A DNA stretch of 56,465 nucleotides from a virus. Both the position numbers and the translations under genes were made by a program. The stretch lies in the IMG/VR virus record IMGVR_UViG_3300032093_012241, positions 1-56,465 of that record; one strand, given 5' to 3'. Below the pieces are notes generated by a model. The model was not told the origin of the DNA and did no database searches. It saw only the letters and a list, made by a program, of their open reading frames with translations. Shown piece after piece: positions 22,882 to 30,844 of the stretch (position 1 is its first letter; the number at the start of each line of letters is the position of its first letter).

Positions 22882-25215
22882 TTACTGAATAACTCTACTT
22901 ATATTATCTTCTTTTTTTACTTTTATCACATTATCAGCCCAATTAGAAATTAAAGGGTTGTGTGAGATAAGGAAAATCTTCTCAAAATAATCTTTTATTT
23001 TAACGAAAAAGTCAAATACCATATCCAAATTTTCGTTTGATATTTTTCCGAAAACTTCATCCATAACAATTACGTTTGGTTTTGGTAATGAACAAACCTT
23101 ACTAAGAACTGATCTTAAAGCTAAAGAAGCGATAGTTTTTTCATAACCTGACCCCGATGTCATAAGTTTCTCAACTTGTGTATTGTTATCGATCATCACA
23201 AACTCAACCTCGTTTTTGTCATTTATTCTGATTTCCAACTTAAAGTATGAGCTATCTTGAAGTAACCTCTGTAATTCTGAATTTATTACTGGCATCATAG
23301 TTTTCATTATGTTCTTTGTGATACCATTTTTACCAAAAATTTCTAAGTATAACTTGTATATTTTTTCTTTTTCAGCCTCTTCTGAAATCTTTTGAATAAG
23401 ACCGTAATTTTCTTTTATTTTCTTATTCAATGTTTCGTTTTGAAATTTGAATTGATTAATATCCCTATCATACTTGGTCATCTCTTGATTTAGTTCATCC
23501 ATCCTAAGGTTCGCCTTAATCAACTTTGTTTCAATTGATTTATTTTCCTCAATTTTGGTTTGGATATTATAATATTTGTTAAGTTTATCCTGAGTGGTTG
23601 ATATCTTCAAAAGATTACTTTCATAAGTTACGTCAAGTTTTTCTTTAATTAGTTTGTTTTTCTCATACTCGTCAAACTCTTTTTTTAACTGTGTAAATGA
23701 CTTTTCTTTGTCTGATAACTCATTCATTAAACCTATTATTTGGTCTTTTTGCACGTTTAATGATGCAAGTTCTGACAATTTTGTTTTGGTAATCTCTGCG
23801 TTTAATAACTCAATTCCGCAATGTTCGCACTTGATACCACCTGATACAGATTTTGCAAGTTCATTCAGGTTATTAATTTTTGATTCAACTTCAAATTTAT
23901 TTTTTAACTGAACGTTATAACTTTCTTTAATCTGATCGTGATCATTTTCGTGGTAATACGATGATGGCTCAACAACATTAATTTTTGAAATATCATCCTT
24001 AATTTTTTGATTGTTAAACTCATAAGTTTGAATTTCTGATTTTAATGTTTCAGGATTTAGAATTGCAATTGAATTATCAATGTCGGTATGTTTATGTGAT
24101 ATCAAATCATCTCTATACTTCTGACCTGTTAATATTCTTTCTTTAACATCTTTAAGTAACTTTTCAGTGTTTTCAATTTGATTTTCATTTTCAACAATTT
24201 TGTTTTCAAATTCCTCAATGTCTTGTTTTAACTTTTCTGAATTATAGACATTGGACATCATTGACCTTGAATATTCTGAATATAGTTCTTTTGCTGCTTC
24301 TTCCTTTTTCTTTAAAAAATCTAATCCAAGAAATCTTGATAAAACTTGACCTCTAGCGGTTGGTTTTGATTCCAATAGATCTTCCAAATTGGATGATGTG
24401 GTTAGAATTGTCATAAGAAAATCTTCCATTTCACCAATAGATTTTTTGATGAAATTTTCTGTTTCTCTCCTTTGTTCTCCTGTGAAATTTTGCAAGGAAC
24501 CATCTGACAGTTTTTTGAAGAAATCCAAATTTGTTTTAACATTCCATTCTCCTGATTTTGATAATTTTCTTTCAATGGTTCTTACAAGAATATATTCTTC
24601 ACCATCAATCATAATATCTCCTCTGACAAATACCTTATTTTTTTCTGAAAAACGATTGAATATTTCTTCAGCTTTTTGTGTTTTTGTAGTTGTATTGAAG
24701 AAAAGAAATAAAAGCAAATCTACGGTTAGAACCGTTTTTCCACCAAAATTCGGAGGATCGGACTCAATTACTGTAATTCCATCACATTTATCAAAATCGA
24801 GCACTTGATCATCGCCATAAGATAAGAAGTTAGAAAACTCTATTTTTTTAATAAACCATTTTTTGAACGGAGTTACCTCTGAATCATTAAGAGCTAGTTT
24901 ATTTTCAACTTGAGAATCAATATTTAAAATATTATCAAATTGATCTTCTTGAGATTTATTTATTAAAATACTCCTTATTAACTCCTTCTGATAATTTTGA
25001 TCTAAAATATTAAATGAGATATCTACTGACTGAATATCATCAGAACTTGTTTGCTTAACTTTAGTTATGACATTAACATTACTGGATACGTATTTTTTTT
25101 GAAAGTAGTGTTTAACGCTTTTGATTTTTTCTTGTGTGAAATTTTCGGCAGTATCTTCCCAAACTACTTGCACGTATGGATTATCCATAGTTTCTATGTC
25201 CAACTTATGTGTCAT
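22882..25215 (-). CDS. SbcC/T4 gp46-like ATPase of the recombination nuclease
   Basis: I take ATG 25215, which follows the stop of the upstream gene by 10 bases; an in-frame ATG at 25314 would add 33 residues and overlap that gene heavily. The 777-residue protein has a P-loop PNFGGKT near 155-161, a long coiled coil, a zinc hook CEHC (463-466) in the middle, a second coiled coil, an ABC signature region LMTSGSGYEKTIASLALRS, Walker B VIVMDEVFG near 717, and the H-loop ISHN. This is the Rad50/SbcC/gp46 layout. The first 118 residues before the ATPase domain are an extra region without a match I know. By family it forms a complex with the gp47-like nuclease 26162-26944 for end resection in recombination and repair. 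Confidence 0.9.
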   Translation of the reverse strand: MTHKLDIETMDNPYVQVVWEDTAENFTQEKIKSVKHYFQKKYVSSNVNVITKVKQTSSDDIQSVDISFNILDQNYQKELIRSILINKSQEDQFDNILNIDSQVENKLALNDSEVTPFKKWFIKKIEFSNFLSYGDDQVLDFDKCDGITVIESDPPNFGGKTVLTVDLLLFLFFNTTTKTQKAEEIFNRFSEKNKVFVRGDIMIDGEEYILVRTIERKLSKSGEWNVKTNLDFFKKLSDGSLQNFTGEQRRETENFIKKSIGEMEDFLMTILTTSSNLEDLLESKPTARGQVLSRFLGLDFLKKKEEAAKELYSEYSRSMMSNVYNSEKLKQDIEEFENKIVENENQIENTEKLLKDVKERILTGQKYRDDLISHKHTDIDNSIAILNPETLKSEIQTYEFNNQKIKDDISKINVVEPSSYYHENDHDQIKESYNVQLKNKFEVESKINNLNELAKSVSGGIKCEHCGIELLNAEITKTKLSELASLNVQKDQIIGLMNELSDKEKSFTQLKKEFDEYEKNKLIKEKLDVTYESNLLKISTTQDKLNKYYNIQTKIEENKSIETKLIKANLRMDELNQEMTKYDRDINQFKFQNETLNKKIKENYGLIQKISEEAEKEKIYKLYLEIFGKNGITKNIMKTMMPVINSELQRLLQDSSYFKLEIRINDKNEVEFVMIDNNTQVEKLMTSGSGYEKTIASLALRSVLSKVCSLPKPNVIVMDEVFGKISNENLDMVFDFFVKIKDYFEKIFLISHNPLISNWADNVIKVKKEDNISRVIQ

Positions 25216-25225
25216 TGTTTTATAA

Positions 25226-25432
25226 TTAAAGTTCGGAGGTGGATTGAATAAGTCCAGCGTCCTGTGCTGATTGATTTTCTGTTTCACCTGAAGATTGTGA
25301 TCTAATTTCCTCAATTTGTTTCATCATAAGCTCACTCATTTTCTTTTGAAAACTTTTTTGTTGAGCATTGATTTTTTGAGTTCTTGCAACTGATTTTTGT
25401 TTTTGGTTTTTTCTGTTTTTAGATTTTGGCAT
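25226..25432 (-). CDS. Small basic hypothetical protein, 68 aa
   Basis: A 68-residue, very basic N-terminus (KSKNRKNQKQKSVARTQKIN) followed by a Gln/Ser-rich helix (FQKKMSELMMKQIEEIRSQ). No family recognised. It sits between the DUF1360-like gene (3 bases) and the gp46-like gene (10 bases). The gene order and clean ATG support it. Confidence 0.5.
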   Translation of the reverse strand: MPKSKNRKNQKQKSVARTQKINAQQKSFQKKMSELMMKQIEEIRSQSSGETENQSAQDAGLIQSTSEL

Positions 25433-25435
25433 AAG

Positions 25436-25795
25436 TTATAGTATTTGATTGTTATTATTTGGTCTATTTTGTTCAAACCATTCGATTATTGCATTGATTG
25501 CCCATACGGATCCTGACGCTAACAATCCATCAAAAACCCACGACACATAATGATTTACACCTAAGATTTGATTTACAGGTGAATAAATAAACAACCCGAG
25601 AAAAAATCCCAACCAAACCCCAAAACACATTATACATTGTATCATCTCAGAAATAAATCTGAAAATTGGTGATCCAGGTAATTTACTTTGCCCATAATCA
25701 TAAATTGATTGTCTCATATTAGCAAATATCTTGCCATACACTACGACATTAGCAGTTCCGTATGCTAATATCATCCATAAAATTAATGCTGTCAT
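25436..25795 (-). CDS. Membrane protein of the DUF1360-like type
   Basis: A 119-residue protein with two or three hydrophobic segments (ALILWMILAYGTANVVVYG; CIMCFGVWLGFFLGLFIYS; DGLLASGSVWAINAIIEW) and a CxxC-F-G-x-W segment, CIMCFGVW. This resembles the small DUF1360 membrane family I know from bacteria and phages, whose function is unknown. Its ATG overlaps the stop of 25792-26190 by ATGA. Confidence 0.6.
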   Translation of the reverse strand: MTALILWMILAYGTANVVVYGKIFANMRQSIYDYGQSKLPGSPIFRFISEMIQCIMCFGVWLGFFLGLFIYSPVNQILGVNHYVSWVFDGLLASGSVWAINAIIEWFEQNRPNNNNQIL

Positions 25796-26190
25796 ATTCT
25801 TGTATTTAAATTTGAATTTGAATGGTATATCGCTCCTCTTGATACTACGACTTCTTTGAAGTGATCGACCATATCTTGTAGTTTATTTATTTTTTCGTCT
25901 CTTAATTGTAGTTCTTTTTTTAGTGTCTGTAAAGTACCTTCGAGTAATTTGATTTTTGTTTCGTCGCATGGCTTATCAACTATTTTCTCAACAACTTTTT
26001 CAACCTCAATTTCAATTATCTCAGGTTCTTTCCCATTTATAAGTCCATATTTATCAATCGCGTATCCTTTTTTAAAACAGTAATGTACATACTTTTGTGG
26101 ATCATCAATTTTATTAAGATCACAAAATGTTACCACATCTTTTGTTTCTTTATCGTTTAGATTAACTATTAACAAGCTGTTCTGTTCCAT
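25792..26190 (-). CDS. Coiled-coil hypothetical protein, 132 aa
   Basis: Start taken at ATG 26190 (an in-frame TTG lies one codon upstream). The N-terminal 45 residues include YVHYCFKKGYAIDKYGLING; then a Glu/Val/Lys-rich stretch (EIIEIEVEKVVEKIVDKPCD), then a clear coiled coil (LLEGTLQTLKKELQLRDEKI). Function unknown. It overlaps the gp47-like gene by 29 bases and the DUF1360-like gene by 4, so it is translated in the SbcCD operon. Confidence 0.6.
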   Translation of the reverse strand: MEQNSLLIVNLNDKETKDVVTFCDLNKIDDPQKYVHYCFKKGYAIDKYGLINGKEPEIIEIEVEKVVEKIVDKPCDETKIKLLEGTLQTLKKELQLRDEKINKLQDMVDHFKEVVVSRGAIYHSNSNLNTRI

Positions 26191-26944
26191 CAACTAAATT
26201 ATCTATTGAGTTTATCTTAAAAGACAGAAATGGTTTTGGATTGAACAAATCTCTGTTTTCATATTCCATTGTTGTTAGATTCAAAATACCATACCCATGT
26301 CTATTTAAACTTTCACCATATCCTTGTTGTACGGCCGATCCAATCATATATCCTTTCTTACCATTTGGTATGTCAAATGAAGCTCTTTTATGAATGTCCC
26401 CACATAATACAACATCTAAACCACCAAACTTTTCAACATTATAAGCATGATCACCAAAATCATAACCCAAATCTGTTTTAAGACCAGATATCGGTCCGTG
26501 AAATAATCCAATTTTTATACCCTTTGCTTCTGTAATGTCAGGTGGAATGTTTCCTTGGAACTGTGAATATACGCACCAAGATACATTTTCATCCTCATAA
26601 ACTCCTCTATCCTTATAATAAACAACATCAGAATTTCTCATAGATTCTACAATAGGTGTTATTGAATCTAATCTTTGATTGTTATTCACCAATCCATCGT
26701 GATTTCCAAATATTAATATTGTTTTTGCAATTTTTGAACATTCATTCAACAACCAAACTGATATTTCAATGAGTTCGGGTGTTAATTGATTTTTCGAATG
26801 CAGTAAGTCACCAGTGAAAACAATTCTATCGGGCTTTATTTCTCTAAACTGATTTAACATATCAGTTAGAATTTTTCTATAAAGATCGTGATCTTTGAAT
26901 AACCTAAGATGTAAATCTGAAAAATGAACTATCTTATTAATCAT
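26162..26944 (-). CDS. SbcD/T4 gp47-like nuclease
   Basis: I take ATG 26944, which overlaps the zinc-protein gene end by 8 bases; an in-frame TTG at 26956 would add 4 residues. The 260-residue product shows the calcineurin-like metal motifs in order: SDLHL (9-13), GDLLHS (45-50), GNHD (80-83), LFHGP, and GDIHKR, then GSAVQQGYGESL. These bind the two metals of the Mre11/SbcD family. With the SbcC-like ATPase encoded three genes downstream, it would form the exonuclease/endonuclease complex for phage recombination. The length is shorter than bacterial SbcD (about 400) but close to phage gp47. Confidence 0.9.
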   Translation of the reverse strand: MINKIVHFSDLHLRLFKDHDLYRKILTDMLNQFREIKPDRIVFTGDLLHSKNQLTPELIEISVWLLNECSKIAKTILIFGNHDGLVNNNQRLDSITPIVESMRNSDVVYYKDRGVYEDENVSWCVYSQFQGNIPPDITEAKGIKIGLFHGPISGLKTDLGYDFGDHAYNVEKFGGLDVVLCGDIHKRASFDIPNGKKGYMIGSAVQQGYGESLNRHGYGILNLTTMEYENRDLFNPKPFLSFKINSIDNLVDGTEQLVNS

Positions 26945-27170
26945 TTGATTCTTCAATATAGAAAGGGTTAAAATCTTTGTTCACATGACCACACTTTTCA
27001 CACATATAAGTAGGAAAAGGAACATCTGCATCTTTTGGGCTTCCGGTTAATAGTTTTGAAACTCTTTTAATGATAACTACCTCTTTAAAGAACATGCTCT
27101 GACAATTTTCACATACAATTGTTGGTTGTTCTCTCAAATCAATTTTTGGTTTTGTAATATCTAAATCCAT
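26937..27170 (-). CDS. Small zinc-ribbon protein, 77 aa
   Basis: A 77-residue protein with two CxxC knuckles, CENC at 20-23 and CEKC at 57-60, spanning FKEVVIIKRVSKLLTGSPKD and VPFPTYM. I recall this pattern as a widespread small phage protein that lies near gp47, but no role is known to me. It overlaps the gp47-like gene by 8 bases. Confidence 0.7.
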   Translation of the reverse strand: MDLDITKPKIDLREQPTIVCENCQSMFFKEVVIIKRVSKLLTGSPKDADVPFPTYMCEKCGHVNKDFNPFYIEESND

Positions 27171-27228
27171 AAGTTATAAGTTTATTGTAATATTATTAAG
27201 TTTAGAAAGAAAATCATCTATAATTTGT

Positions 27229-27999
27229 TTATTTTTTATTTGAAGTTTCCAACATTAACATTAATTCCGCTTGAAGATCTTTACAAGGTATTATTTTATA
27301 GGTGTCATTAATCTCGTTTATCCAAACTAAATATAGATTTCCAAGTTTAAGATTTGTGTTTTTTTCAATTATGTGTTTGTATAGTCCGAGTTGTAAAGAA
27401 TATGTATTTAATTCACAATAATCAAGGTGTGATATCGGGTTTTTAAATTTCTGTTTATATTGATTTGACTTTTTTATCTCTTTGTTTGTTTTATAGTCAT
27501 ATATTTCAAGCATCTGAGATTTTTTATTATAAAAAAGACAATCAACCATTCCTGCAATTCCATAATCAGTATCTCCGACCACAAATTCCATCTTCACCGG
27601 TATTAAATTCTTCACAGCGTCTTTGTAAAATAATTTGAAATTATTAACGCATTTTTCAAATTTTTCTTTTATTATGTCGCTTCCAAATTTTCTAATTACA
27701 GGAACAGCATCATATGGAAAAACTTTGTTATACCAATAGTTTTCGGCGTAGTTATGAATTAAAGTTCCTTTTACCGTTGAGATATCTCTTTTGAGATCCC
27801 ACTCATTAATCACATCTTTAACATCAAGACCACGTTTATTCGCATAACTCTCCGCTATGTTTTCAGTGTCAAATTTTTCTTTAAATTTTCCGATAAAAGT
27901 TGTTGCACTGACCAACTCTCTATTATCTATAAAATATTTATGAGGTTCGTCAAAATATTTTATATCAGAAAACTTATTTAATTCAAAAATTATATCCAT
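27229..27999 (-). CDS. PD-(D/E)XK family nuclease (RecB/Cas4-like)
   Basis: A 256-residue protein with nuclease motifs in order: GTLIH (78-82), a Glu in VKMEFV (E138), the aspartate of AGMVDCLF (D153), the catalytic EIYDYKTN with D168 and K170, and the following helix YSLQLGLYKHII that holds the QxxxY motif. All core residues are intact. Family knowledge: such enzymes act as metal-dependent exo- or endonucleases in recombination. It lies upstream of the zinc protein and gp47-like genes, with a 58-base gap. A role in DNA processing during recombination is inferred. No iron-sulfur cysteines are visible, so it is not Cas4 proper. Confidence 0.85.
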   Translation of the reverse strand: MDIIFELNKFSDIKYFDEPHKYFIDNRELVSATTFIGKFKEKFDTENIAESYANKRGLDVKDVINEWDLKRDISTVKGTLIHNYAENYWYNKVFPYDAVPVIRKFGSDIIKEKFEKCVNNFKLFYKDAVKNLIPVKMEFVVGDTDYGIAGMVDCLFYNKKSQMLEIYDYKTNKEIKKSNQYKQKFKNPISHLDYCELNTYSLQLGLYKHIIEKNTNLKLGNLYLVWINEINDTYKIIPCKDLQAELMLMLETSNKK

Positions 28000-28042
28000 A
28001 TCTTTTTTTTAAGTATAATGTTTTTTTTTCACAATACCAAAC

Positions 28043-28050
28043 TATTTATT
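28043..28050 (+). promoter_or_regulatory. TATTTATT element upstream of 28066-28608
   Basis: Plus-strand TATTTATT, 15 bases before the ATG at 28066, on a gene that is isolated on its strand. Confidence 0.4.
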
Positions 28051-28065
28051 TGTTAAAAAGTAACT

Positions 28066-28608
28066 ATGAAAACATTATTAAACACAATTACTCAGGACGA
28101 GAAAAAAAGAATTTTAGAAATGCATAAAAATGCGACTAAAAGGAATTATTTGCAGGAACAAGGTGATGTTACCAATCCTACCACATCTACAACTAATTCA
28201 CAAACACCACAACCTAATATATTAAGTTTAAAAACAGATAAAAAACTTTACAATAAGTTTATAACTTTAGATGAAAATGATCAAAATAAAATAAGAGAAT
28301 TTTTTACGAATCCCACAGGATCTGATTGGAAAAGTGTGGCGCCATTTCCACTTATTGGTATAGTTCAAGAAACTTTGATTAAATATGCAAATGCTGGCGC
28401 GACACCTAAACAAATTCCGTTTTTGGAAGTTGCAAATAAAACAGAGAGATCTAAATCATATTGGATTGATCCAAAAACAAATCAAAAAAGTAAAGATTCA
28501 AACTATAATGTAATATTTTCACAAAATTCACCATACAAACTCGTACAAATAGCGAATAAGGCCTTTGATAAATTTTTCAATTATAAATTAACAAAAACAT
28601 TTACTTAA
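28066..28608 (+). CDS. Hypothetical protein with ITQDEKKRILEMH start peptide, 180 aa
   Basis: A 180-residue plus-strand protein. It opens with MKTLLNTITQDEKKRILEMH, followed within 20 residues by YLQEQG. I recall this opening, including the ATxxxYLxEQ part, from virion-like proteins of related phages. A Thr/Ser/Pro linker (TNPTTSTTNSQTPQP) then leads to a folded domain with NPTGSDWKSVAPFPLIGIVQ. The opening peptide may direct it into the virion; that is inference. It ends at a terminator shared with the converging secreted-protein gene. Confidence 0.6.
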   Translation: MKTLLNTITQDEKKRILEMHKNATKRNYLQEQGDVTNPTTSTTNSQTPQPNILSLKTDKKLYNKFITLDENDQNKIREFFTNPTGSDWKSVAPFPLIGIVQETLIKYANAGATPKQIPFLEVANKTERSKSYWIDPKTNQKSKDSNYNVIFSQNSPYKLVQIANKAFDKFFNYKLTKTFT

Positions 28609-29092
28609 ACTTAAAAATAGTAAAAAGATTATAAAAAAGGGACGATAGTCCCTTTTTTTGTTTTACCACTTCCACTTTATTAGTGAAAAATCCAACCATT
28701 TTATTATTTTCAGGTTCTGTTTTTATAACAATTAATCCCATATCACCAAATATGTTTAATTTAAAGTAATATTGGTAAATTCCTTTATTTGTGATATCCA
28801 CCTGAACCACTAAACCATCTGAGTTTTCAGTATAATTCAGAACATCATAGATTTCTTCAACACCATCGTAATTTACGTAACTGAAAATTCCATTGGTTTT
28901 ATCAACAGTATATAAAGTGTTAGCTTTATATTTTAGAGAGTCGTATTCTATAAGCGAGGAATCTATTGATTCTTCTAATGTCTTGCCTACCGGATATCTA
29001 AAATATTTCATGTCGGTCATTCTATAATTAACAGTTTGACTAATCAATACTGACACGAAAAAAACAAATATAACAGTTAGGAGAGTTTTCAT
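28601..29092 (-). CDS. Secreted protein, paralogue A
   Basis: A 163-residue protein with a signal peptide (MKTLLTVIFVFFVSVLISQ) and a compact beta-rich body. It resembles 29127-29570 in length, signal, and the ending GFFTNKVEVV versus GYFTNDVKVN. Here 18 more residues (KKGLSSLFYNLFTIFKFK) follow, read through the terminator hairpin at 28633-28658. It is preceded by a Bacteroidota-type promoter with a leader almost identical to that of its paralogue. Export to the host envelope is inferred. The function of either copy is unknown. Confidence 0.65.
   Translation of the reverse strand: MKTLLTVIFVFFVSVLISQTVNYRMTDMKYFRYPVGKTLEESIDSSLIEYDSLKYKANTLYTVDKTNGIFSYVNYDGVEEIYDVLNYTENSDGLVVQVDITNKGIYQYYFKLNIFGDMGLIVIKTEPENNKMVGFFTNKVEVVKQKKGLSSLFYNLFTIFKFK
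28633..28658. terminator. Strong bidirectional terminator lying inside the secreted-protein gene
   Basis: Stem AAAAAAGGGAC (28633-28643) and GTCCCTTTTTT (28648-28658) with a 4-base loop GATA. It would end the plus-strand gene 28066-28608 and, because both flanks give T runs, also the minus-strand transcript, 30 bases before the minus-strand stop codon. Confidence 0.88.
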
Positions 29093-29113
29093 AGTTTTTA
29101 AAGGTTTATACTA

Positions 29114-29121
29114 CAAATATA
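29114..29121 (-). promoter_or_regulatory. -7 element and shared leader of secreted paralogue A
   Basis: Minus-strand TATATTTG, followed by TAGTATAAACCTTTAA and, 21 bases from the element, the ATG at 29092. The leader is nearly identical to that of the other paralogue. Confidence 0.55.
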
Positions 29122-29126
29122 CAAAA

Positions 29127-29570
29127 TTATTGATTCACTTTAACGTCATTTGTGAAGTAACCGACAACATATCCATCTTTTGTTTTGTGACGACTTCTAA
29201 CAATCATGGACATTTTATCATTAATGTTTTCAGCAATTAAAAAATTAAAAAACACTCCTTGTTCTGTCAAAATATCGCAATCTATTTGATCATATTGTGT
29301 ATTATAAGCAATAATTTTGTTTCTAACTCTATGCCCATTTGGATAAGTGATAAACATTACGTTGTTATCAAAATTGAAACTAATCTTGGTATTACAGTTA
29401 AGTTCAGTCTTACCAAATACAATTAAATTACTGTCTCGAGCATCTCCCATCGTAGATAAAGATGGATATTTGAAATTAGTTGAATCTGTCATTGTAAGAT
29501 TCAAAGTTTTAATTTGTGCGTTAGAGATAAAAGATACAAGAATAAACAAAAAAGAAAAAATGGTTTTCAT
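29127..29570 (-). CDS. Secreted protein, paralogue B
   Basis: A 147-residue protein with signal peptide MKTIFSFLFILVSFISNAQ, ending in NAQ as in many Bacteroidota exported proteins. The body has MTDSTNFKYPSLSTMGDARD, a strand-rich middle and the ending VVGYFTNDVKVNQ. The same order and ending are in paralogue A. Its promoter (29599-29627) has TTTG, 17 bases, then TATCTTTG. It is separated from A by 34 bases and has its own promoter. Exported phage proteins like this can alter the host surface, for example to block other phages, but nothing here shows that directly. Confidence 0.68.
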   Translation of the reverse strand: MKTIFSFLFILVSFISNAQIKTLNLTMTDSTNFKYPSLSTMGDARDSNLIVFGKTELNCNTKISFNFDNNVMFITYPNGHRVRNKIIAYNTQYDQIDCDILTEQGVFFNFLIAENINDKMSMIVRSRHKTKDGYVVGYFTNDVKVNQ

Positions 29571-29598
29571 GATTAAAAGGTGTTAAAGGTTTATACTA

Positions 29599-29627
29599 CA
29601 AAGATACAAAAATTATTTGATTTCAAA
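29599..29627 (-). promoter_or_regulatory. Bacteroidota-type promoter of secreted paralogue B
   Basis: Minus strand: TTTG (29627-29624), 17 bases, TATCTTTG (29606-29599), then TAGTATAAACCTTTAA. It overlaps the last codons of the primase gene. The ATG at 29570 is 28 bases from the -7 element. Confidence 0.6.
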
Positions 29628-30512
29628 GAAAAAGTTATCAATTTTTCCCTGTAAATCACAAACGTCTTGATTATCAGGTAATTTAATTATTTTTATTTTT
29701 CCAAACAATCTACCCCCATTTAATTCGTGAAATAGTTTGATACCATTTTTCCAAGCATCTCCATCCAAAGCTATGATTATGTTACCATTCGCTTTTTGAT
29801 ATAAGGTATCAAAAAGTAGTTGTGACATAGTTTTTCCAAGCATTGGTATTGAATTTGGTAGAAATACCGCATCAAATGCTCCCTCACATATATAAATATC
29901 TTTATCCCAATCAATTAAACTTTCATTAAATATTATTTTATCTTTTTCTGCTTGTGGATTTTTATACTTTGATCTTGTAGTTTTATTCCAAGATCTTGCA
30001 ATAAAATAATTTGCATTACCTTGACTATCAAAGGAGGGTATTATTATTCTTCCAATAAAATCCCCTTTATCACAAAAACCTATCTTATATTTTTTTATAA
30101 TATCATTTGTGATATTTCTTTCTTTAAGATATTTTATAGCTTGTTTATAGACAGGATATATGGGGTTTGAATCTTCAAACAATGTATAACCTTCAGGTAA
30201 TCTGAATTTTGGTTTTTTTATTTCTTGTTTTTTTTCTTCTTCGGGTTTAAAAAGTGTATAAATTTTCTTTTGTTTTTTGGTTCCGAATTCATCTATTAGC
30301 TTTCCTAAAGGTCCGTGAGTTCCGTTTGAATCGGAGCAAGCCCAGCACTTATATACGTGTTTTAATACATTTACCTCTAGGTTACCTTTGTTTTGCCCTT
30401 GATCACAATATGGACAGTTAAAGGAATATTGACCTTTGGATTCATAATGAAGTTTTTCTTTACCCAAAAAACTTCTTACAATATCAACAACTATGTCTTG
30501 TTCGTCTTGCAT
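29613..30512 (-). CDS. DnaG-type DNA primase, short phage form
   Basis: I take ATG 30512 (MQDEQDIVVD) because a TATCTTTG element ends 5 bases upstream; an upstream in-frame start at 30548 would add 12 residues that match no family. The 299-residue protein has a zinc-binding module with CPYC at 33-36 and CWAC at 56-59, then a linker, then a TOPRIM-like fold with IYICEGAFDAVFL and later NIIIALDGDAWKNG. These hold the acidic metal residues that make the RNA primer. Bacterial DnaG is about 600 residues; here the helicase-binding end is missing, as in many phage primases. It would prime lagging-strand synthesis of the phage genome. Confidence 0.88.
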   Translation of the reverse strand: MQDEQDIVVDIVRSFLGKEKLHYESKGQYSFNCPYCDQGQNKGNLEVNVLKHVYKCWACSDSNGTHGPLGKLIDEFGTKKQKKIYTLFKPEEEKKQEIKKPKFRLPEGYTLFEDSNPIYPVYKQAIKYLKERNITNDIIKKYKIGFCDKGDFIGRIIIPSFDSQGNANYFIARSWNKTTRSKYKNPQAEKDKIIFNESLIDWDKDIYICEGAFDAVFLPNSIPMLGKTMSQLLFDTLYQKANGNIIIALDGDAWKNGIKLFHELNGGRLFGKIKIIKLPDNQDVCDLQGKIDNFFFEIK

Positions 30513-30517
30513 CTTAA

Positions 30518-30525
30518 CAAAGATA
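30518..30525 (-). promoter_or_regulatory. -7 element for the primase gene, leaderless layout
   Basis: Minus-strand TATCTTTG ending 5 bases before the ATG at 30512, so the transcript would begin at or next to the start codon. Confidence 0.4.
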
Positions 30526-30574
30526 ATACAAAAATTAAAACCAATCAATATTCACAACTTTCCATAAAATTCTA

Positions 30575-30582
30575 TATTTATT
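30575..30582 (+). promoter_or_regulatory. TATTTATT element upstream of 30597-30833
   Basis: Plus-strand TATTTATT, 14 bases before the ATG at 30597. Confidence 0.4.
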
Positions 30583-30596
30583 AAACAAATTTAATT

Positions 30597-30833
30597 ATGC
30601 CAACAAATATTGTTATTAGTGGTGTTACTGGTCTTTCTCCTTATAATGTTTATGTTTGTGACACATCTACAGTTAATTGTACGTGGATCACACAATTCAC
30701 ATCTTCGCAAATTCCATATACATTCGAATTACCATACATTTATTCCTTTTTACCTGATTTTGCAGTAAAGGTAATTGATAATAACGGATGTTTTGTGGTA
30801 AAATTAAGCGGCACAACTTACCCTGAATGTTAA
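30597..30833 (+). CDS. Small Cys-containing tail-module protein, 78 aa
   Basis: A 78-residue protein that aligns by eye to the first 80 residues of 36145-36885: VVISGVTG-like start (NIVISGVTGLSPYNVYVCD) versus IILSSITGYTPPYEIYVCD, then an NC pair, an F-E-LP stretch, VKVIDNNGCF and a final Cys. So it is a free-standing copy of a module present in the tail-fibre region on the other strand. The cysteines may pair or bind metal. With 30845-31477 it forms a short plus-strand pair ahead of the minus-strand fibre genes. Function is inferred to be a tail tip or adhesin part. Confidence 0.6.
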   Translation: MPTNIVISGVTGLSPYNVYVCDTSTVNCTWITQFTSSQIPYTFELPYIYSFLPDFAVKVIDNNGCFVVKLSGTTYPEC

Positions 30834-30844
30834 AATAAAAAAAT

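Noticed and set aside
27229-27999. The PD-(D/E)XK gene as Cas4 of a CRISPR system
   Set aside because: No cysteine cluster for an iron-sulfur centre, no Cas1/Cas2 and no repeat array in the window.
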